Source: Dallia pectoralis (taxonomy: Eukaryota; Chordata; Actinopteri; Esociformes; Umbridae). Taken from it: a stretch of 64,000 nucleotides of DNA. The position numbers and the translations under genes were made by a program. Shown here one piece after another: positions 35,081 to 49,572 of the stretch. The stretch is from NCBI GenBank assembly GCA_029465975.1, contig CM055745.1, positions 17,775,258 through 17,839,257 of the forward strand, given 5' to 3'. The notes under the pieces were generated by a model, which saw nothing but the letters and a program-made list of their open reading frames with translations, was not told where the DNA came from and did not search any database. Position 1 is the first letter of the stretch. Each line of letters begins with the position of its first letter.

Positions 35081-38000
35081 CACTCATATGTCACCTAGTA
35101 GATACAGTACTCATGAGTGTTTATATTAAACCCTTATAACACACACTCATATGTCACCTTGTAGATACAGTACTCATGAGTGTTTATATTAAACCCTTAT
35201 AACACACACTCATATGTCACCTTGTAGATACAGTACTCATGTGTGTTTATATTAAACCCTTATAACACACACTCATATGTCACCTTGTAGATACAGTACT
35301 CATGTGTGTTTATATTAAACCCTTATAACACACACTCATATGTCACCTTGTAGATACAGTACTCATGAGTGTTTATATTAAACCCTTATAACACACACTC
35401 ATATGTCACCTTGTAGATACAGTACTCATGAGTGTTTATATTAAACCCTTATAACACACACTCATATGTCACCTTGTAGATACAGTACTCATGTGTGTTT
35501 ATATTAAACCCTTATAACACACACTCATATGTCACCTTGTAGATACAGTACTCATGAGTGTTTATATTAAACCCTTATAACACACACTCATATGTCACCT
35601 TGTAGATACAGTACTCATGTGTGTTTATATGAAACCCTTATAACACACACTCATATGTCACCTTGTAGATACAGTACTCATGAGTGTTTATATTAAACCC
35701 TTATAACACACACTCATATGTCACCTTGTAGATACAGTACTCATGAGTGTTTATATTAAACCCTTATAACACACACTCATATGTCACCTTGTAGATACAG
35801 TACTCATGTGTGTTTATATTAAACCCTTATAACACACACTCATATGTCACCTTGTAGATACAGTACTCATGAGTGTTTATATTAAACCCTTATAACACAC
35901 ACTCATATGTCACCTTGTAGATACAGTACTCATGAGTGTTTATATTAAACCCTTATAACACACACTCATATGTCACCTTGTAGATACAGTACTCATGTGT
36001 GTTTATATTAAACCCTTATAACACACACTCATATGTCACCTTGTAGATACAGTACAGTGTTTATATTAAACTCACACACTCATATGTCACCTTGTGTTTA
36101 TATTAAAAACCCTTATAACACACACTCATATGTCACCTTGTAGATACAGTACTCATGAGTGTTTATATTAAACCCTTATAACACACACTCATATGTCACC
36201 TTGTAGATACAGTACTCATGTGTGTTTATATTAAACCCTTATAACACACACTCATATGTCACCTTGTAGATACAGTACTCATGAGTGTTTATATTAAACC
36301 CTTATAACACTCATATGTCACCTTGTAGATACAGTACTCATGAGTGTTTATATTAAACCCTTATAACACACACTCATATGTCACCTTGTAGATACAGTAC
36401 TCATGAGTGTTTATATTAAACCCTTATAACACACACTCATATGTCACCTTGTAGATACAGTACTCATGAGTGTTTATATTAAACCCTTATAACACACACT
36501 CATATGTCACCTTGTAGATACAGTACTCATGAGTGTTTATATTAAACCCTTATAACACACACTCATATGTCACCTTGTAGATACAGTACTCATGTGTGTT
36601 TATATTAAACCCTTATAACACACACTCATATGTCACCTTGTAGATACAGTACTCATGTCACCTGTTTATATTAAACCCTTATAACACACACTCATATGTC
36701 ACCTTGTAGATACAGTACTCATGAGTGTTTATATTAAACCCTTATAACACACACTCATATGTCACCTTGTAGATACAGTACTCATGAGTGTTTATATTAA
36801 ACCCTTATAACACACACTCATATGTCACCTTGTAGATACAGTACTCATGTGTGTTTATATTAAACCCTTATAACACACACTCATATGTCACCTTGTAGAT
36901 ACAGTACTCATGAGTGTTTATATTAAACCCTTATAACACACTCATATGTCACCTTGTAGATACAGTACTCATGAGTGTTTATATTAAACCCTTATAACAC
37001 ACACTCATATGTCACCTTGTAGATACAGTACTCATGAGTGTTTATATTAAACCCTTATAACACACACTCATATGTCACCTTGTAGATACAGTACTCATGA
37101 GTGTTTATATTAAACCCTTATAACACACACTCATATGTCACCTTGTAGATACAGTACTCATGAGTGTTTATATTAAACCCTTATAACACACACTCATATG
37201 TCACCTTGTAGATACAGTACTCATGAGTGTTTATATTAAACCCTTATAACACACACTCATATGTCACCTTGTAGATACAGTACTCATGTGTGTTTATATG
37301 AAACCCTTATAACACACACTCATATGTCACCTTGTAGATACAGTACTCATGAGTGTTTATATTAAACCCTTATAACACACACTCATATGTCACCTTGTAG
37401 ATACAGTACTCATGAGTGTTTATATTAAACCCTTATAACACACACTCATATGTCACCTTGTAGATACAGTACTCATGAGTGTTTATATTAAACCCTTATA
37501 ACACACACTCATATGTCACCTTGTAGATACAGTACTCATGTGTGTTTATATTAAACCCTTATAACACACACTCATATGTCACCTTGTAGATACAGTACTC
37601 ATGAGTGTTTATATTAAACCCTTATAACACACACTCATATGTCACCTTGTAGATACAGTACTCATGAGTGTTTATATTAAACCCTTATAACACACACTCA
37701 TATGTCACCTTGTAGATACAGTACTCATGAGTGTTTATATTAAACCCTTATAACACACACTCATATGTCACCTTGTAGATACAGTACTCATGAGTGTTTA
37801 TATTAAACCCTTATAACACACACTCATATGTCACCTTGTAGATACAGTACTCATGTGTGTTTATATGAAACCCTTATAACACACACTCATATGTCACCTT
37901 GTAGATACAGTACTCATGTGTGTTTATATTAAACCCTTATAACACACACTCATATGTCACCTTGTAGATACAGTACTCATGAGTGTTTATATTAAACCCT

Positions 38001-41000
38001 TATAACACACACTCATATGTCACCTTGTAGATACAGTACTCATGAGTGTTTATATTAAACCCTTATAACACACACTCATATGTCACCTTGTAGATACAGT
38101 ACTCATGTGTGTTTATATTAAACCCTTATAACACACACTCATATGTCACCTTGTAGATACAGTACTCATGAGTGTTTATATTAAACCCTTATAACACACA
38201 CTCATATGTCACCTTGTAGATACAGTACTCATGAGTGTTTATATTAAACCCTTATAACACACACTCATATGTCACCTTGTAGATACAGTACTCATGAGTG
38301 TTTATATTAAACCCTTATAACACACACTCATATGTCACCTTGTAGATACAGTACTCATGAGTGTTTATATTAAACCCTTATAACACACACTCATATGTCA
38401 CCTTGTAGATACAGTACTCATGAGTGTTTATATTAAACCCTTATAACACACACTCATATGTCACCTTGTAGATACAGTACTCATGAGTGTTTATATTAAA
38501 CCCTTATAACACACACTCATATGTCACCTTGTAGATACAGTACTCATGTGTGTTTATATTAAACCCTTATAACACACACTCATATGTCACCTTGTAGATA
38601 CAGTACTCATGAGTGTTTATATTAAACCCTTATAACACACACTCATATGTCACCTTGTAGATACAGTACTCATGAGTGTTTATATTAAACCCTTATAACA
38701 CACACTCATATGTCACCTTGTAGATACAGTACTCATGAGTGTTTATATTAAACCCTTATAACACACACTCATATGTCACCTTGTAGATACAGTACTCATG
38801 AGTGTTTATATTAAACCCTTATAACACACACTCATATGTCACCTTGTAGATACAGTACTCATGAGTGTTTATATTAAACCCTTATAACACACACTCATAT
38901 GTCACCTTGTAGATACAGTACTCATGAGTGTTTATATTAAACCCTTATAACACACACTCATATGTCACCTTGTAGATACAGTACTCATGAGTGTTTATAT
39001 TAAACCCTTATAACACACACTCATATGTCACCTTGTAGATACAGTACTCATGAGTGTTTATATTAAACCCTTATAACACACACTCATATGTCACCTTGTA
39101 GATACAGTACTCATGAGTGTTTATATTAAACCCTTATAACACACACTCATATGTCACCTTGTAGATACAGTACTCATGAGTGTTTATATTAAACCCTTAT
39201 AACACACACTCATATGTCACCTTGTAGATACAGTACTCATGAGTGTTTATATTAAACCCTTATAACACTCATATGTCACTCAGTATGTCATATTAACCTT
39301 GTAGATACAGTACTCATGAGTGTTTATATTAAACCCTTATAACACACACTCATATGTCACCTTGTAGATACAGTACTCATGTGTGTTTATTAAACCCTTA
39401 TAACACACACTCATATGTCACCTTGTAGATACAGTACTCATGAGTGTTTATATTAAACCCTTATAACACACTCATATGTCACCTTGTAGATACAGTACTC
39501 ATGAGTGTTTATATTAAACCCTTATAACACACACTCATATGTCACCTTGTAGATACAGTACTCATGAGTGTTTATATTAAACCCTTATAACACACACTCA
39601 TATGTCACCTTGTAGATACAGTACTCATGAGTGTTTATATTAAACCCTTATAACACACACTCATATGTCACCTTGTAGATACAGTACTCATGAGTGTTTA
39701 TATTAAACCCTTATAACACACACTCATATGTCACCTTGTAGATACAGTACTCATGAGTGTTTATATTAAACCCTTATAACACACACTCATATGTCACCTT
39801 GTAGATACAGTACTCATGTGTGTTTATATGAAACCCTTATAACACACACTCATATGTCACCTTGTAGATACAGTACTCATGAGTGTTTATATTAAACCCT
39901 TATAACACACACTCATATGTCACCTTGTAGATACAGTACTCATGAGTGTTTATATTAAACCCTTATAACACACACTCATATGTCACCTTGTAGATACAGT
40001 ACTCATGAGTGTTTATATTAAACCCTTATAACACACACTCATATGTCACCTTGTAGATACAGTACTCATGTGTGTTTATATGAAACCCTTATAACACACA
40101 CTCATATGTCACCTTGTAGATACAGTACTCATGAGTGTTTATATTAAACCCTTATAACACACACTCATATGTCACCTTGTAGATACAGTACTCATGAGTG
40201 TTTATATTAAACCCTTATAACACACACTCATATGTCACCTTGTAGATACAGTACTCATGAGTGTTTATATTAAACCCTTATAACACACACTCATATGTCA
40301 CCTTGTAGATACAGTACTCATGAGTGTTTATATTAAACCCTTATAACACACACTCATATGTCACCTTGTAGATACAGTACTCATGTGTGTTTATATGAAA
40401 CCCTTATAACACACACTCATATGTCACCTTGTAGATACAGTACTCATGTGTGTTTATATTAAACCCTTATAACACACACTCATATGTCACCTTGTAGATA
40501 CAGTACTCATGAGTGTTTATATTAAACCCTTATAACACACACTCATATGTCACCTTGTAGATACAGTACTCATGAGTGTTTATATTAAACCCTTATAACA
40601 CACACTCATATGTCACCTTGTAGATACAGTACTCATGAGTGTTTATATTAAACCCTTATAACACACACTCATATGTCACCTTGTAGATACAGTACTCATG
40701 AGTGTTTATATTAAACCCTTATAACACACACTCATATGTCACCTTGTAGATACAGTACTCATGTGTGTTTATATGAAACCCTTATAACACACACTCATAT
40801 GTCACCTTGTAGATACAGTACTCATGTGTGTTTATATTAAACCCTTATAACACACACTCATATGTCACCTTGTAGATACAGTACTCATTAGTGTTTATAT
40901 TAAACCCTTATAACACACACTCATATGTCACCTTGTAGATACAGTACTCATGAGTGTTTATATTAAACCCTTATAACACACACTCATATGTCACCTTGTA

Positions 41001-41055
41001 GATACAGTACTCATGAGTGTTTATATTAAACCCTTATAACACACACTCATATGTC
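35081..41055. repeat. 63-bp satellite, 6 kb
   Basis: About 95 highly uniform copies of a 63-bp unit containing TATGTCACCTTGTAGATACA and TTATATTAAACCCTTATAAC. Variant sites are CTCATGAGTG/CTCATGTGTG (the first creates the palindrome ACTCATGAGT) and TATATTAAA/TATATGAAA. Irregular units occur at about 36050-36115, 36650-36665, 36937 and 39268-39300. A block near 36900-38000 recurs at 39430-40530 (offset 2530 bp). Confidence 0.98.
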
Positions 41056-41334
41056 GTAATAAATACTTGGATCTGGACTTCTCATCTGGTTCTCTTTCTG
41101 GTTCTCCATCCTTCCCCACCTACCAACACCCAATTCTAGTAACTACTTTAATAATATTTGCTGTGGTCCTGCCCTTATACCACACATGGTGACAGGGGTG
41201 ACCCCTCGGTGACCTTTGCACTTTGCCCTGGGGGTTGCAGAAGAAAGGCTTACTATTGGCTTTTGCACTTACTGGAATATTGGAATTTATTGTCAAGGTG
41301 GACAAGGAAGAGGAGATTAGAAAACAGGACCCGG
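41056..41334. other. single-copy sequence, no gene recognised
   Basis: Short unique stretch between the 63-bp satellite and a TG-rich tract. Confidence 0.6.
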
Positions 41335-41569
41335 GGTGTGTGTGTGTGTGCATAGGTGTGTGTGTGTGTGTGTATGTGTGTGCAGCGGTGTGTGTGTGTG
41401 TGCAGAGGTGTGTGTGTGTGTGTATGTGTGTGCAGAGGTGTGTGTGTGTGTGTGCATAGGTGTGTGTGTGTATGTATGTGTGTGCAGAGGTGTGTGTCTG
41501 TGCAGAGGTGTGTGTGTGTGTGTATGTGTGTGCGTGTGCAGAGGTGTGTGTGTGTGTGTGTGTGCAGAG

Positions 41570-41602
<33 letters not shown>

Positions 41603-41618
41603 TGTGTGTGTGTGTGTC
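41335..41618. repeat. TG-rich minisatellite with GCAGAGG spacers
   Basis: (TG)n runs separated by TATGTGTGTGCAGAGG about every 22-40 bp. The cysteine/valine-rich frames are microsatellite shadows. Confidence 0.94.
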
Positions 41619-43467
41619 AGTACTTGTCCAGATTTGCATTCTGAATTGACTTATTTAACCATTTCAGTCTTAATTTGAATGCCTATTATCTAGGATACTT
41701 TTGAATAACCGAAAATTCCTTAATGCTTCATAAAATCTATTTATATATATAAAAAATATATATTTCAAAATAAATCAAGTCTGGGCAGATGTTAGCTCAG
41801 TTAAGGCAGAACTCTGGAGAAGGTGTTTCCTCTGGCCTGTGGAGATGTCATACTACGCTTCCTAGTTGAACGAGTAACATGCTAAGAAAAAAAATGGCGC
41901 CTAATGTCCTTCAGAAGACATATTTTGACCTTGACTGTCCAGTGGGAGTGGCTGCGATTAAGTCACAATCCAAACTGGATTTCTAATCTTTCCTAAGTTC
42001 ACTTCTGCTTTGGAAACGCCACAAATATCTCACTCATTATTATATTAAAACCAGGCTATAGCAGATTATGTGAAACAGCAAGCTCTCTAAGCGGCTGATG
42101 AGAGTCATATAAATGTAAATTAATGTCTCTGGGATGATCGCTGTTGGAATTTGCCAGATCTATTGACTCAATCGGCAGTCATTGATCACTTTTCCTTTCT
42201 CTGTTACAGTATATGTTGCTTTCCACAAACAGTAGTTAAAACCAGTTAACGCTTTTCAGCTTCATGTCTTCAACATGACTTCTAATATGTCCATAAAGCT
42301 GTAAATAAACATTTAACCTGACATGTAGTAGCAGACTGTAGTATACCTGTCATTTCACAGTGCCAAACACCATCTTTTGCATTTTATTATATTCATTTTG
42401 AGGTTATATATGGTTGTTACATGTAAACTCGTGTTTGTGCATGTAGTGTTGCTTTTGTTTTAAAATAAAAGTAATCCTTAATTATATAAGGAAACATTTA
42501 GAAGCTACATTTCCTTTTGAGCCCGGTGTCAATTAGGATTTAAACTCAGTTGTCATAGAAGATGAGACACCATGAGACTAGTACGTATTGCAAATCTGTT
42601 GCAGAGCTTAATGGCTCTAATCGCAGAAAGCTGACAATCCACAACGTTATAATCACTCCACAATGCCAACCTAAAGGGAATATTTAGGGTAAAAGGAAAT
42701 GAAAAAGGTCTATAAGCACGGAGAACATCTTTTAGTTTGCCTTTAGACACTAAGACAAATGTACCATCCGTCAGGACTAGAACACAAACTACAAATCTGT
42801 TTCTTAGTGGCCTTGTTACAGTTTTGGCTTGACAACCTATTACCTAGGACCTGAATTTAGCTGTCTATGAATAAAGTTTAAATAATTAAATAAATAACGA
42901 TAACATACCTTGATTTAGAGCATTGAATGCTAATGTGCATAATGATAATATTTTCATTTTTAAATGACGTTATACTCCCATGATATTCCCATTAGCCTGG
43001 TTATATGATGTATATAATATCATTTAATTAGGACAACTATCTCTATATCAAGGTGTCGGTACAGTTTATTCTATACTACTCTAAGTTACAGCCACTCCAT
43101 CCAAACAAATTGTCTGTCACCTGCGGACGTCACTGCTTGGTTAGATTTAAAGATTCACAATGTCATTGATGAAGACGAGTGTGAAGGGTTAAATGTCTGT
43201 AATCAGTCTAAATAAGCCATAAACTCTATGGGAACATTTTGTTAGAAGCACCAAGAACAGTGTCAGTATTACAGTAGTAACTGGGAAAATAGAATAGATT
43301 TTAAATGTCATAAAGGTTCATTTACATTTTCTTTACCCGTTCTATTTTCCATTACATCGTCACATTATCATCAATATAAAAATACCAATCGACACGCATA
43401 GATTCTCTATTGAAAGGGATGTTTACTTTTGTGTCCTTACTGTTAAGTTCTGCTTGAATGCAAAGAA
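41619..43467. other. single-copy AT-rich sequence, no gene recognised
   Basis: The longest stretch free of tandem arrays apart from 21.3-23.2 kb. Frames are short; a 65-codon minus-strand one (42553-42750) has no recognisable domain. Confidence 0.55.
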
Positions 43468-44202
43468 GGTATCTATTGGCAACAGACAGTAAAGGTATCT
43501 ATTGGCAACAGACAGTAAACGTATCGATTGGAAACAGACAGTAAAGGTATCGAATGGAAACAGACAGTAAAGTTACTGACTGGAAACAGACAGTAAAGGC
43601 AATGACTGGAAACAGACAGTAAAGCTGATGACTGGAAACAGAGAGTAAAGGTACTGACTGGAAACAGACAGTAAAGCTAATGACTGGAAACAGAGAGTAA
43701 AGGTACTGACTGGAAACAGAGAGTAAAGGTACTGACTGGAAACAGACAGTAAAGCTAATGACTGCAAACAGAGAGTAAAGGCAATGACTGGAAACAGACA
43801 GTAAAGGTACTGACTGGAAACAGACAGTAAAGGCAATGACTGGAAACAGACAGTAAAGCTAATGACTGGAAACAGAGAGTAAATGTACTGACTGGAAACA
43901 GACAGTAAAGCTAATGACTGCAAACAGAGAGTAAAGGTACTGACTGGAAACAGACAGTAAAGCTAATGACTGGAAACAGAGAGTAAAGGTACTGACTGGA
44001 AACAGACAGTAAAGGTATCGATTGGAAACGGAGAGTAAAGGTATCGATTAGCAACAGACAGTAAAGGTACTGACGGAAACAGACAGTAAAGGTTATGACT
44101 GGAAACAGACAGTAAATATACTGACTGGAAACAGACAGTAATGGTAATGACTGGAAACAGACAGTAAATATACTGACAGGAAACAGACAGTAAAGGTAAT
44201 GG
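43468..44202. repeat. 26-bp minisatellite
   Basis: About 29 copies of ACTGGAAACAGACAGTAAAG plus six variable bases (GTACTG, GCAATG, CTAATG, GTATCG). The edge copies are more divergent than the central ones. Confidence 0.96.
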
Positions 44203-44511
44203 CTGGAATTTGAGAGAGACAGTCTCCCCGTAATCAGCCCACACAGCAATATTGCTGACTGTTTCCTCTGCACTTTAAAGTGCCAACTGCTCGTGTTCCC
44301 TTCCAATAATTGCTATGGGGATATTGGTTACTTCAAATCAGTAAATGTGAGAGAATGCCCATTCATAGTTTATGGAGCAAGATATTAAATACATCATAAT
44401 AAGAACAAATAATCAAGACCTAATTGTATGTATTGATTAAAATGGAAGGTGATGCTAGAAATTACACGGTGATGTCATTTGTCCTTTTGCTCCCGAATTA
44501 GAGGCAGCTGC
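44203..44511. other. single-copy sequence, no gene recognised
   Basis: Unique spacer; no supported feature. Confidence 0.6.
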
Positions 44512-45527
44512 CTTGTGTTGCCCTAACTGGGGAGCCTATTTAAGTTTGTGTTTGGTGAGTCCACTTTTGTGTTGCCCTAACTGGGGAGCCTATTTAAGTT
44601 TGTGTTTGGTGAGTCCACTCTTGTGTTGCCCTAATTGGGGAGCCTATTTAAGTTTGTGTTTGGTGAGTCCACTCTTGTGTTGCCCTAACTGGGGAGCCTA
44701 TTTAAGTTTGTGTTTGGTGAGTCCACTCTTGTGTTGCCCTAACTGGGGAGCCTATTTAAGTTTGTGTTTGGTGAGTCCACTTTTGTGTTGCCCTAATTGG
44801 GGAGCCTATTTAAGTTTGTGTTTGGTGAGTCCACTTTTGTGTTGCCCTAATTGGGGAGCCTATTTAAGTTTGTGTTTGGTGAGTCCACTTTTGTGTTGCC
44901 CTAATTGGGGAGCCTATTTAAGTTTGTGTTTGGTGAGTCCACTTTTGTGTTGCCCTAATTGGGGAGCCTATTTAAGTTTGTGTTTGGTGAGTCCACTTTT
45001 GTGTTGCCCTTGCCACTTTTGTGGGGAGCCTATTTAAGTTTGTGTTTGGTGAGTCCACTTTTGTGTTGCCCTAACTAGGGAGCCTATTTAAGTTTGTGTT
45101 TGGTGAGTCCACTTTTGTGTTGCCCTAATTGGGGAGCCTATTTAAGTTTGTGTTTGGTGAGCCTAATTGGGGAGCCTATTTAGGTTTGTGTTTGGTGAGT
45201 CCACTTTTGTGTTGCCCTAATTGGGGAGCCTATTTAAGTTTGTGTTTGGTGAGTCCACTTTTGTGTTGCCCTAATTGGGGAGCCTATTTAAGTTTGTGTT
45301 TGGTGAGCCCACTTTTGTGTTGCCCTAATTGGGGAGCCTATTTAAGTTTGTGTTTGGTGAGTCCACTTTGTGTTGCCCTAATTGGGGAGCCTATTTAAGT
45401 TTGTGTTTGGTGAGTCCACTTTGTGTTGCCCTAATTGGGGAGCCTATTTAAGTTTGTGTTTGGTGAGTCCACTTTTGTGTTGCCCTAATTGGGGAGCCTA
45501 TTTAAGTTTGTGTTTGGTGAGTCCACT
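44512..45527. repeat. 54-bp minisatellite (18 codons)
   Basis: About 19 copies of a unit containing GGGGAGCCTATTTAAGTTTG and TGTTTGGTGAGTCCACTT. The 54-bp length keeps one plus frame open for 174 codons (repeat NWGAYLSLCLVSPLLCCP). Deletions at 45010, 45160 and 45370 break that frame, so I do not call a gene. Confidence 0.96.
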
Positions 45528-45780
45528 TAGTGGATCATTGTTTCAGTTTGAGCTCTGCACCTACGTTCTTCAAGCAGCATCATGAGCCGCTCCATCATTC
45601 TACAGCAGGAACCTAACAGGTACCAGGTGTCGCTTCCATCAGGAGGAGGTTTTTGGGAAGAAGAGCATTTGTGCATACCTGAGCAAATAGAATAGTTCAA
45701 GAATGTAAACAGGGATGACAGTAGAGCAGGTGAAAGAGGTCCACTTTGCAAAAGATCAGACAGGTGTTCAGACAGGAGAA

Positions 45781-45990
45781 GTTTAAAGGCAACTGGTGAG
45801 ATGAGGGTTTCAAGTTTTAGATGTTTTTGTAATGCGTTCCATTTATTGGCGGCTGTAAACTGGACGGATTGGAGATCGAATGATGTGCAGGCTTTTGGGG
45901 TGACTATAGTAATTTACCTACTAGAGCGTAGACTGTGGGTGGGTAGAGCTATGGTGATTAGAGAATGTATGTAGAATGAGTACGATAACT
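45781..45990 (+). mobile_element. second fragment of the salmonid-type interspersed repeat
   Basis: The order TTTAAAGGCAACTGGTGAGA, TTTTTGTAATGCGTTCCATT, TTGGCGGCTGTAAACTGGA, GGGGTGACTATAGTAATTTA, CCTACTAGAGCGTAGACTGT and GGTGGGTAGAGCTATGGTGA follows, from memory, a downstream part of the family whose start appears at 618-716. It is well diverged. The class of this element is unknown to me. Confidence 0.45.
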
Positions 45991-46422
45991 CACTTTAAGG
46001 AAAAAGTGGTGTAATAATGTGTGCTATCTTCAAATATCAAAAGGTTGCTATGGTTTTATTTAATAGGTTCAACTTTATTCTTTCAGAAAAAGCAATGAGA
46101 ACATGTGAACATGTTTTTCCAGGTTCCAATATTAATTTCCAACTCTGTCTAAAACTGTCTTGGGCAGGTAGATAATGTGGTTATCAAAAGCATTCTAAAT
46201 CCTGAGTTCAAATTGTAAAAAAAAACAATTTCAAATCTATCTTGTAATTGCTCTGAATTAAATAAAAAAGAACAAAATATAGATAGATACAAAGAAGTTT
46301 GGTAGAATTAAGTAATATCTTTTAACCTTTTATTTTTGGTGCAGTGTTAAGAGGCTGTAATAGGAATATAATGCATCAGTGTTGAAGGTATCTTTTAAAA
46401 TATTTTCTCTTATGTGTTAATT
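45991..46422. other. single-copy AT-rich sequence, no gene recognised
   Basis: Unique DNA, no supported feature. Confidence 0.55.
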
Positions 46423-49400
46423 CAGTATAGCATCATGTTGAACCCCACCCAGTATAACATAATTTGAACCCCACCCAGTATTGCATCATGTTGAACTCCA
46501 CCCAGTATAACATCATTTGAACCCCACCCAGTATAACATAATTTGAACTCCACCCAGTATAACATAATTTGAACTCCACCCAGTATAACAACATTTGAAC
46601 CCCACCCAGTATAATATAATTTGAACCCCACCCAGTATAGCATCATGTTGAACCCCACCCAGTATAGCAACATTTGAACCCCACCCAGTATAACATAATT
46701 TGAACTCCACCCAGTATAACATAATTTGAACTCCACCCAGTATAACAACATTTGAACCCCACCCAGTATAATATAATTTGAACCCCACCCAGTATAGCAT
46801 CATGTTGAACCCCACCCAGTATAGCAACATTTGAACCCCACCCAGTATAGTTTCATTTGAACCCCACCCAGTATAGCATCATGTTGAACCCCACCCAGTA
46901 TAGCATCATGTTGAACTCCACCCAGTATTGCATCATGTTGAACTCCACCCAGTATTGCATCATTTTGAACTCCACCCAGTATAATATAATTTGAACCCCA
47001 CCCAGTATAACATAATTTGAACCCCACCCAGTATAATATAATTTGAACCCCACCCAGTATAACATCATTTTGAACTCCACCCAGTATAATATAATTTGAA
47101 CCCCACCCAGTATAACATCATGTTGAACCCCACCCAGTATAACATCATTTTGAACCCACCCAGTATAATATAATTTGAACCCCACCCAGTATAATTTGAA
47201 CCCCACCCAGTATAACATTTTGAACCCCACCCAGTATAACATCATTTGAACCCCACCCAGTATAACATCATGTTGAACCCCACCCAGTATAACAACCCCA
47301 CCCAGTATAACATCATTTGAACCCCACCCAGTATAACCCCATAATTTGAACCCCACCCAGTATAACCCCCACCCAGTATAGTTTCATTTGAACCCCACCC
47401 AGTATAACTTGTTGAACCCCATGTATAACATCATTTTGAACCCCACCCAGTATAACAACATTTGAACCCCACCCAGTATAACATCATGTTGAACCCCACC
47501 CAGTATATATTCTTTTGAACCCCACCCAGTATAGCTTCATTTTGAACCCCACCCAGTATAATATAATTTGAACCCCACCCAGTATAACATCATTTGAACC
47601 CCACCCAGTATAGCTTCATTTGAACCCCACCCAGTATAATATAATTTGAACCCCATTATAGTTTCATTTGAACCCCACCCAGTATAACATCATGTTGAAC
47701 CCCACCCAGTATAGTTTGAACCCCATTAACATCATGTTGAACCCCACCCAGTATAATAACATCCCCACCCAGTATAACATCATGTTGAACCCCACCCAGT
47801 ATAATTTGAACCCCACCCAGTATATTTTGAACCCCCCCACCCAGTATAGTTTCATTTGAACCCCACCCAGTATAGCTTCATTTTGAACCCCCCCCACCCA
47901 GTATAATATAATTTGAACCCCACCCAGTATAGTTTCATTTGAACCCCACCCAGTATAACATCATTTGAACCCCACCCAGTATAATATAATTTGAACCCCA
48001 CCCAGTATAGTTCATTTGAACCCCACCCAGTATAACATCATATAACAACATTTGTTGAACCCCACCCAGTATAGCTTCATAACCCCACCCAGTATAATAT
48101 AATTTGAACCCCACCCAGTATTATAATATAATTTGAACCCCACCCAGTATAATTTGAACCCCACCCAGTATAATTTTGAACCCCACCCAGTTTAGTTTCA
48201 TTTGAACCCCACCCAGTATAACATCATGTTGAACCCCACCCAGTATAACAACATTTGAACCCCACCCAGTATAGTTTCATTTGAACCCCACCCAGTATAG
48301 CTTCATTTTTGAACCCCACCCAGTATAATATAATTTGCCCCACCCAGTATAGTTTCATTTGAACCCCACCCAGTATAACATCATGTTGAACCCCACCCAG
48401 TATAATTTAATTTGAACCCCACCCAGTATAGTTTCATTTGAACCCCACCCAGTATAGCTTCATGTTGAACCCCACCCAGTATAACAACATTTGAACATCA
48501 TTTTTCATTTGAACCCCACCCAGTATAGCTTCATTTTGAACCCCATTTATAATTTGAACCCCACCCAGTATAGTTTCATTTGAACCCCACCCAGTATAGC
48601 TTCATGTTGAACCCCACCCAGTATTGCATCATTTTGAACCCCACCCAGTATAACAACATTTGAACCCCACCCAGTATAACATCATGTTTAACCCCACCCA
48701 GTATAACAACATTTGAACCCCACCCAGTATAGTTTCATTTGAACCCCACCCAGTATAGCTTCATTTTGAACCCCACCCAGTATAATATAATTTGAACCCC
48801 ACCCAGTATAGTTTCATTTGAACCCCACCCAGTATAGCTTCATTTGAACCCCACCCAGTATAGCATCATTTTGAACCCCACCCAGTATAATATTTGAACC
48901 CCAATTTGAACCCCACCCAGTATAATATAATTTGAACCCCACCCAGTATAGTTTCATTTGAACCCCACCCAGTATAACATCATTTTGAACCCCACCCAGT
49001 ATAATATAATTTGAACCCCACCCAGTATAACATAATTTGAACCCCACCCAGTATAACATTTGAACCCCATATAGCATCATGAACCCCACCCAGTATAATA
49101 TAATTTGAACCCCACCCAGTATAGTTTCATTTGAACCCCAAGTATAACATCATTTTGAACCATTTAGTTTCATTTGAACCCCACCCAGTATAACATTTGA
49201 ACCCCACCCAGTATAACATCATGTTGAACCCCACCCAGTATAACAACATTTTGAACCCCACCCAGTATAGTTTCATTTGAACCCCACCCAGTATAGCTTC
49301 ATTTTGAACCCCACCCAGTATAATATAATTTGAACCCCACCCAGTATAGTTTCATTTGAACCCCACCCAGTATAGCTTCATTTTGAACTCCACCCAGTAT

Positions 49401-49572
49401 AATATAATTTGAACTCCACCCAGTATAGCATCATGTTGAACCCCACCCAGTATAATATAATTTTGAACCCCACCCAGTATATCTTCATGTTGAACCCCAC
49501 CCAGTATTGCATCATTTTTAACCCCACCCAGTACACATTTATACAGTACACCATTTTGAACCCCATACAGAA
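46423..49572. repeat. 25-26-bp minisatellite, 3.1 kb
   Basis: About 120 copies of TTTGAACCCCACCCAGTATA plus a short variable part (ACATCA, ATATAA, GCATCA, GTTTCA). The left part (to about 47100) is regular; from there to 49570 many units are truncated or joined out of register (e.g. GAACCCCATTATAG). Frames such as LYWVGFKLCYTGWG are shadows. Confidence 0.96.

Noticed and set aside
34748..35083. 111-codon minus frame in single-copy DNA as a gene
   Set aside because: No recognised domain or splice structure. I left it inside the single-copy entry rather than calling it.
13605..41055. Regular repeat arrays (61-bp, 37-bp, 31-bp, 63-bp) considered as CRISPR arrays
   Set aside because: Units abut or differ only by point variants; there are no unique spacers and no cas genes, and the context is a fish genome.
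44513..45585. Plus frame of 174 codons with 18-residue repeats
   Set aside because: Result of the 54-bp unit; broken by deletions elsewhere in the same array, with no conserved start or non-repeat domain.
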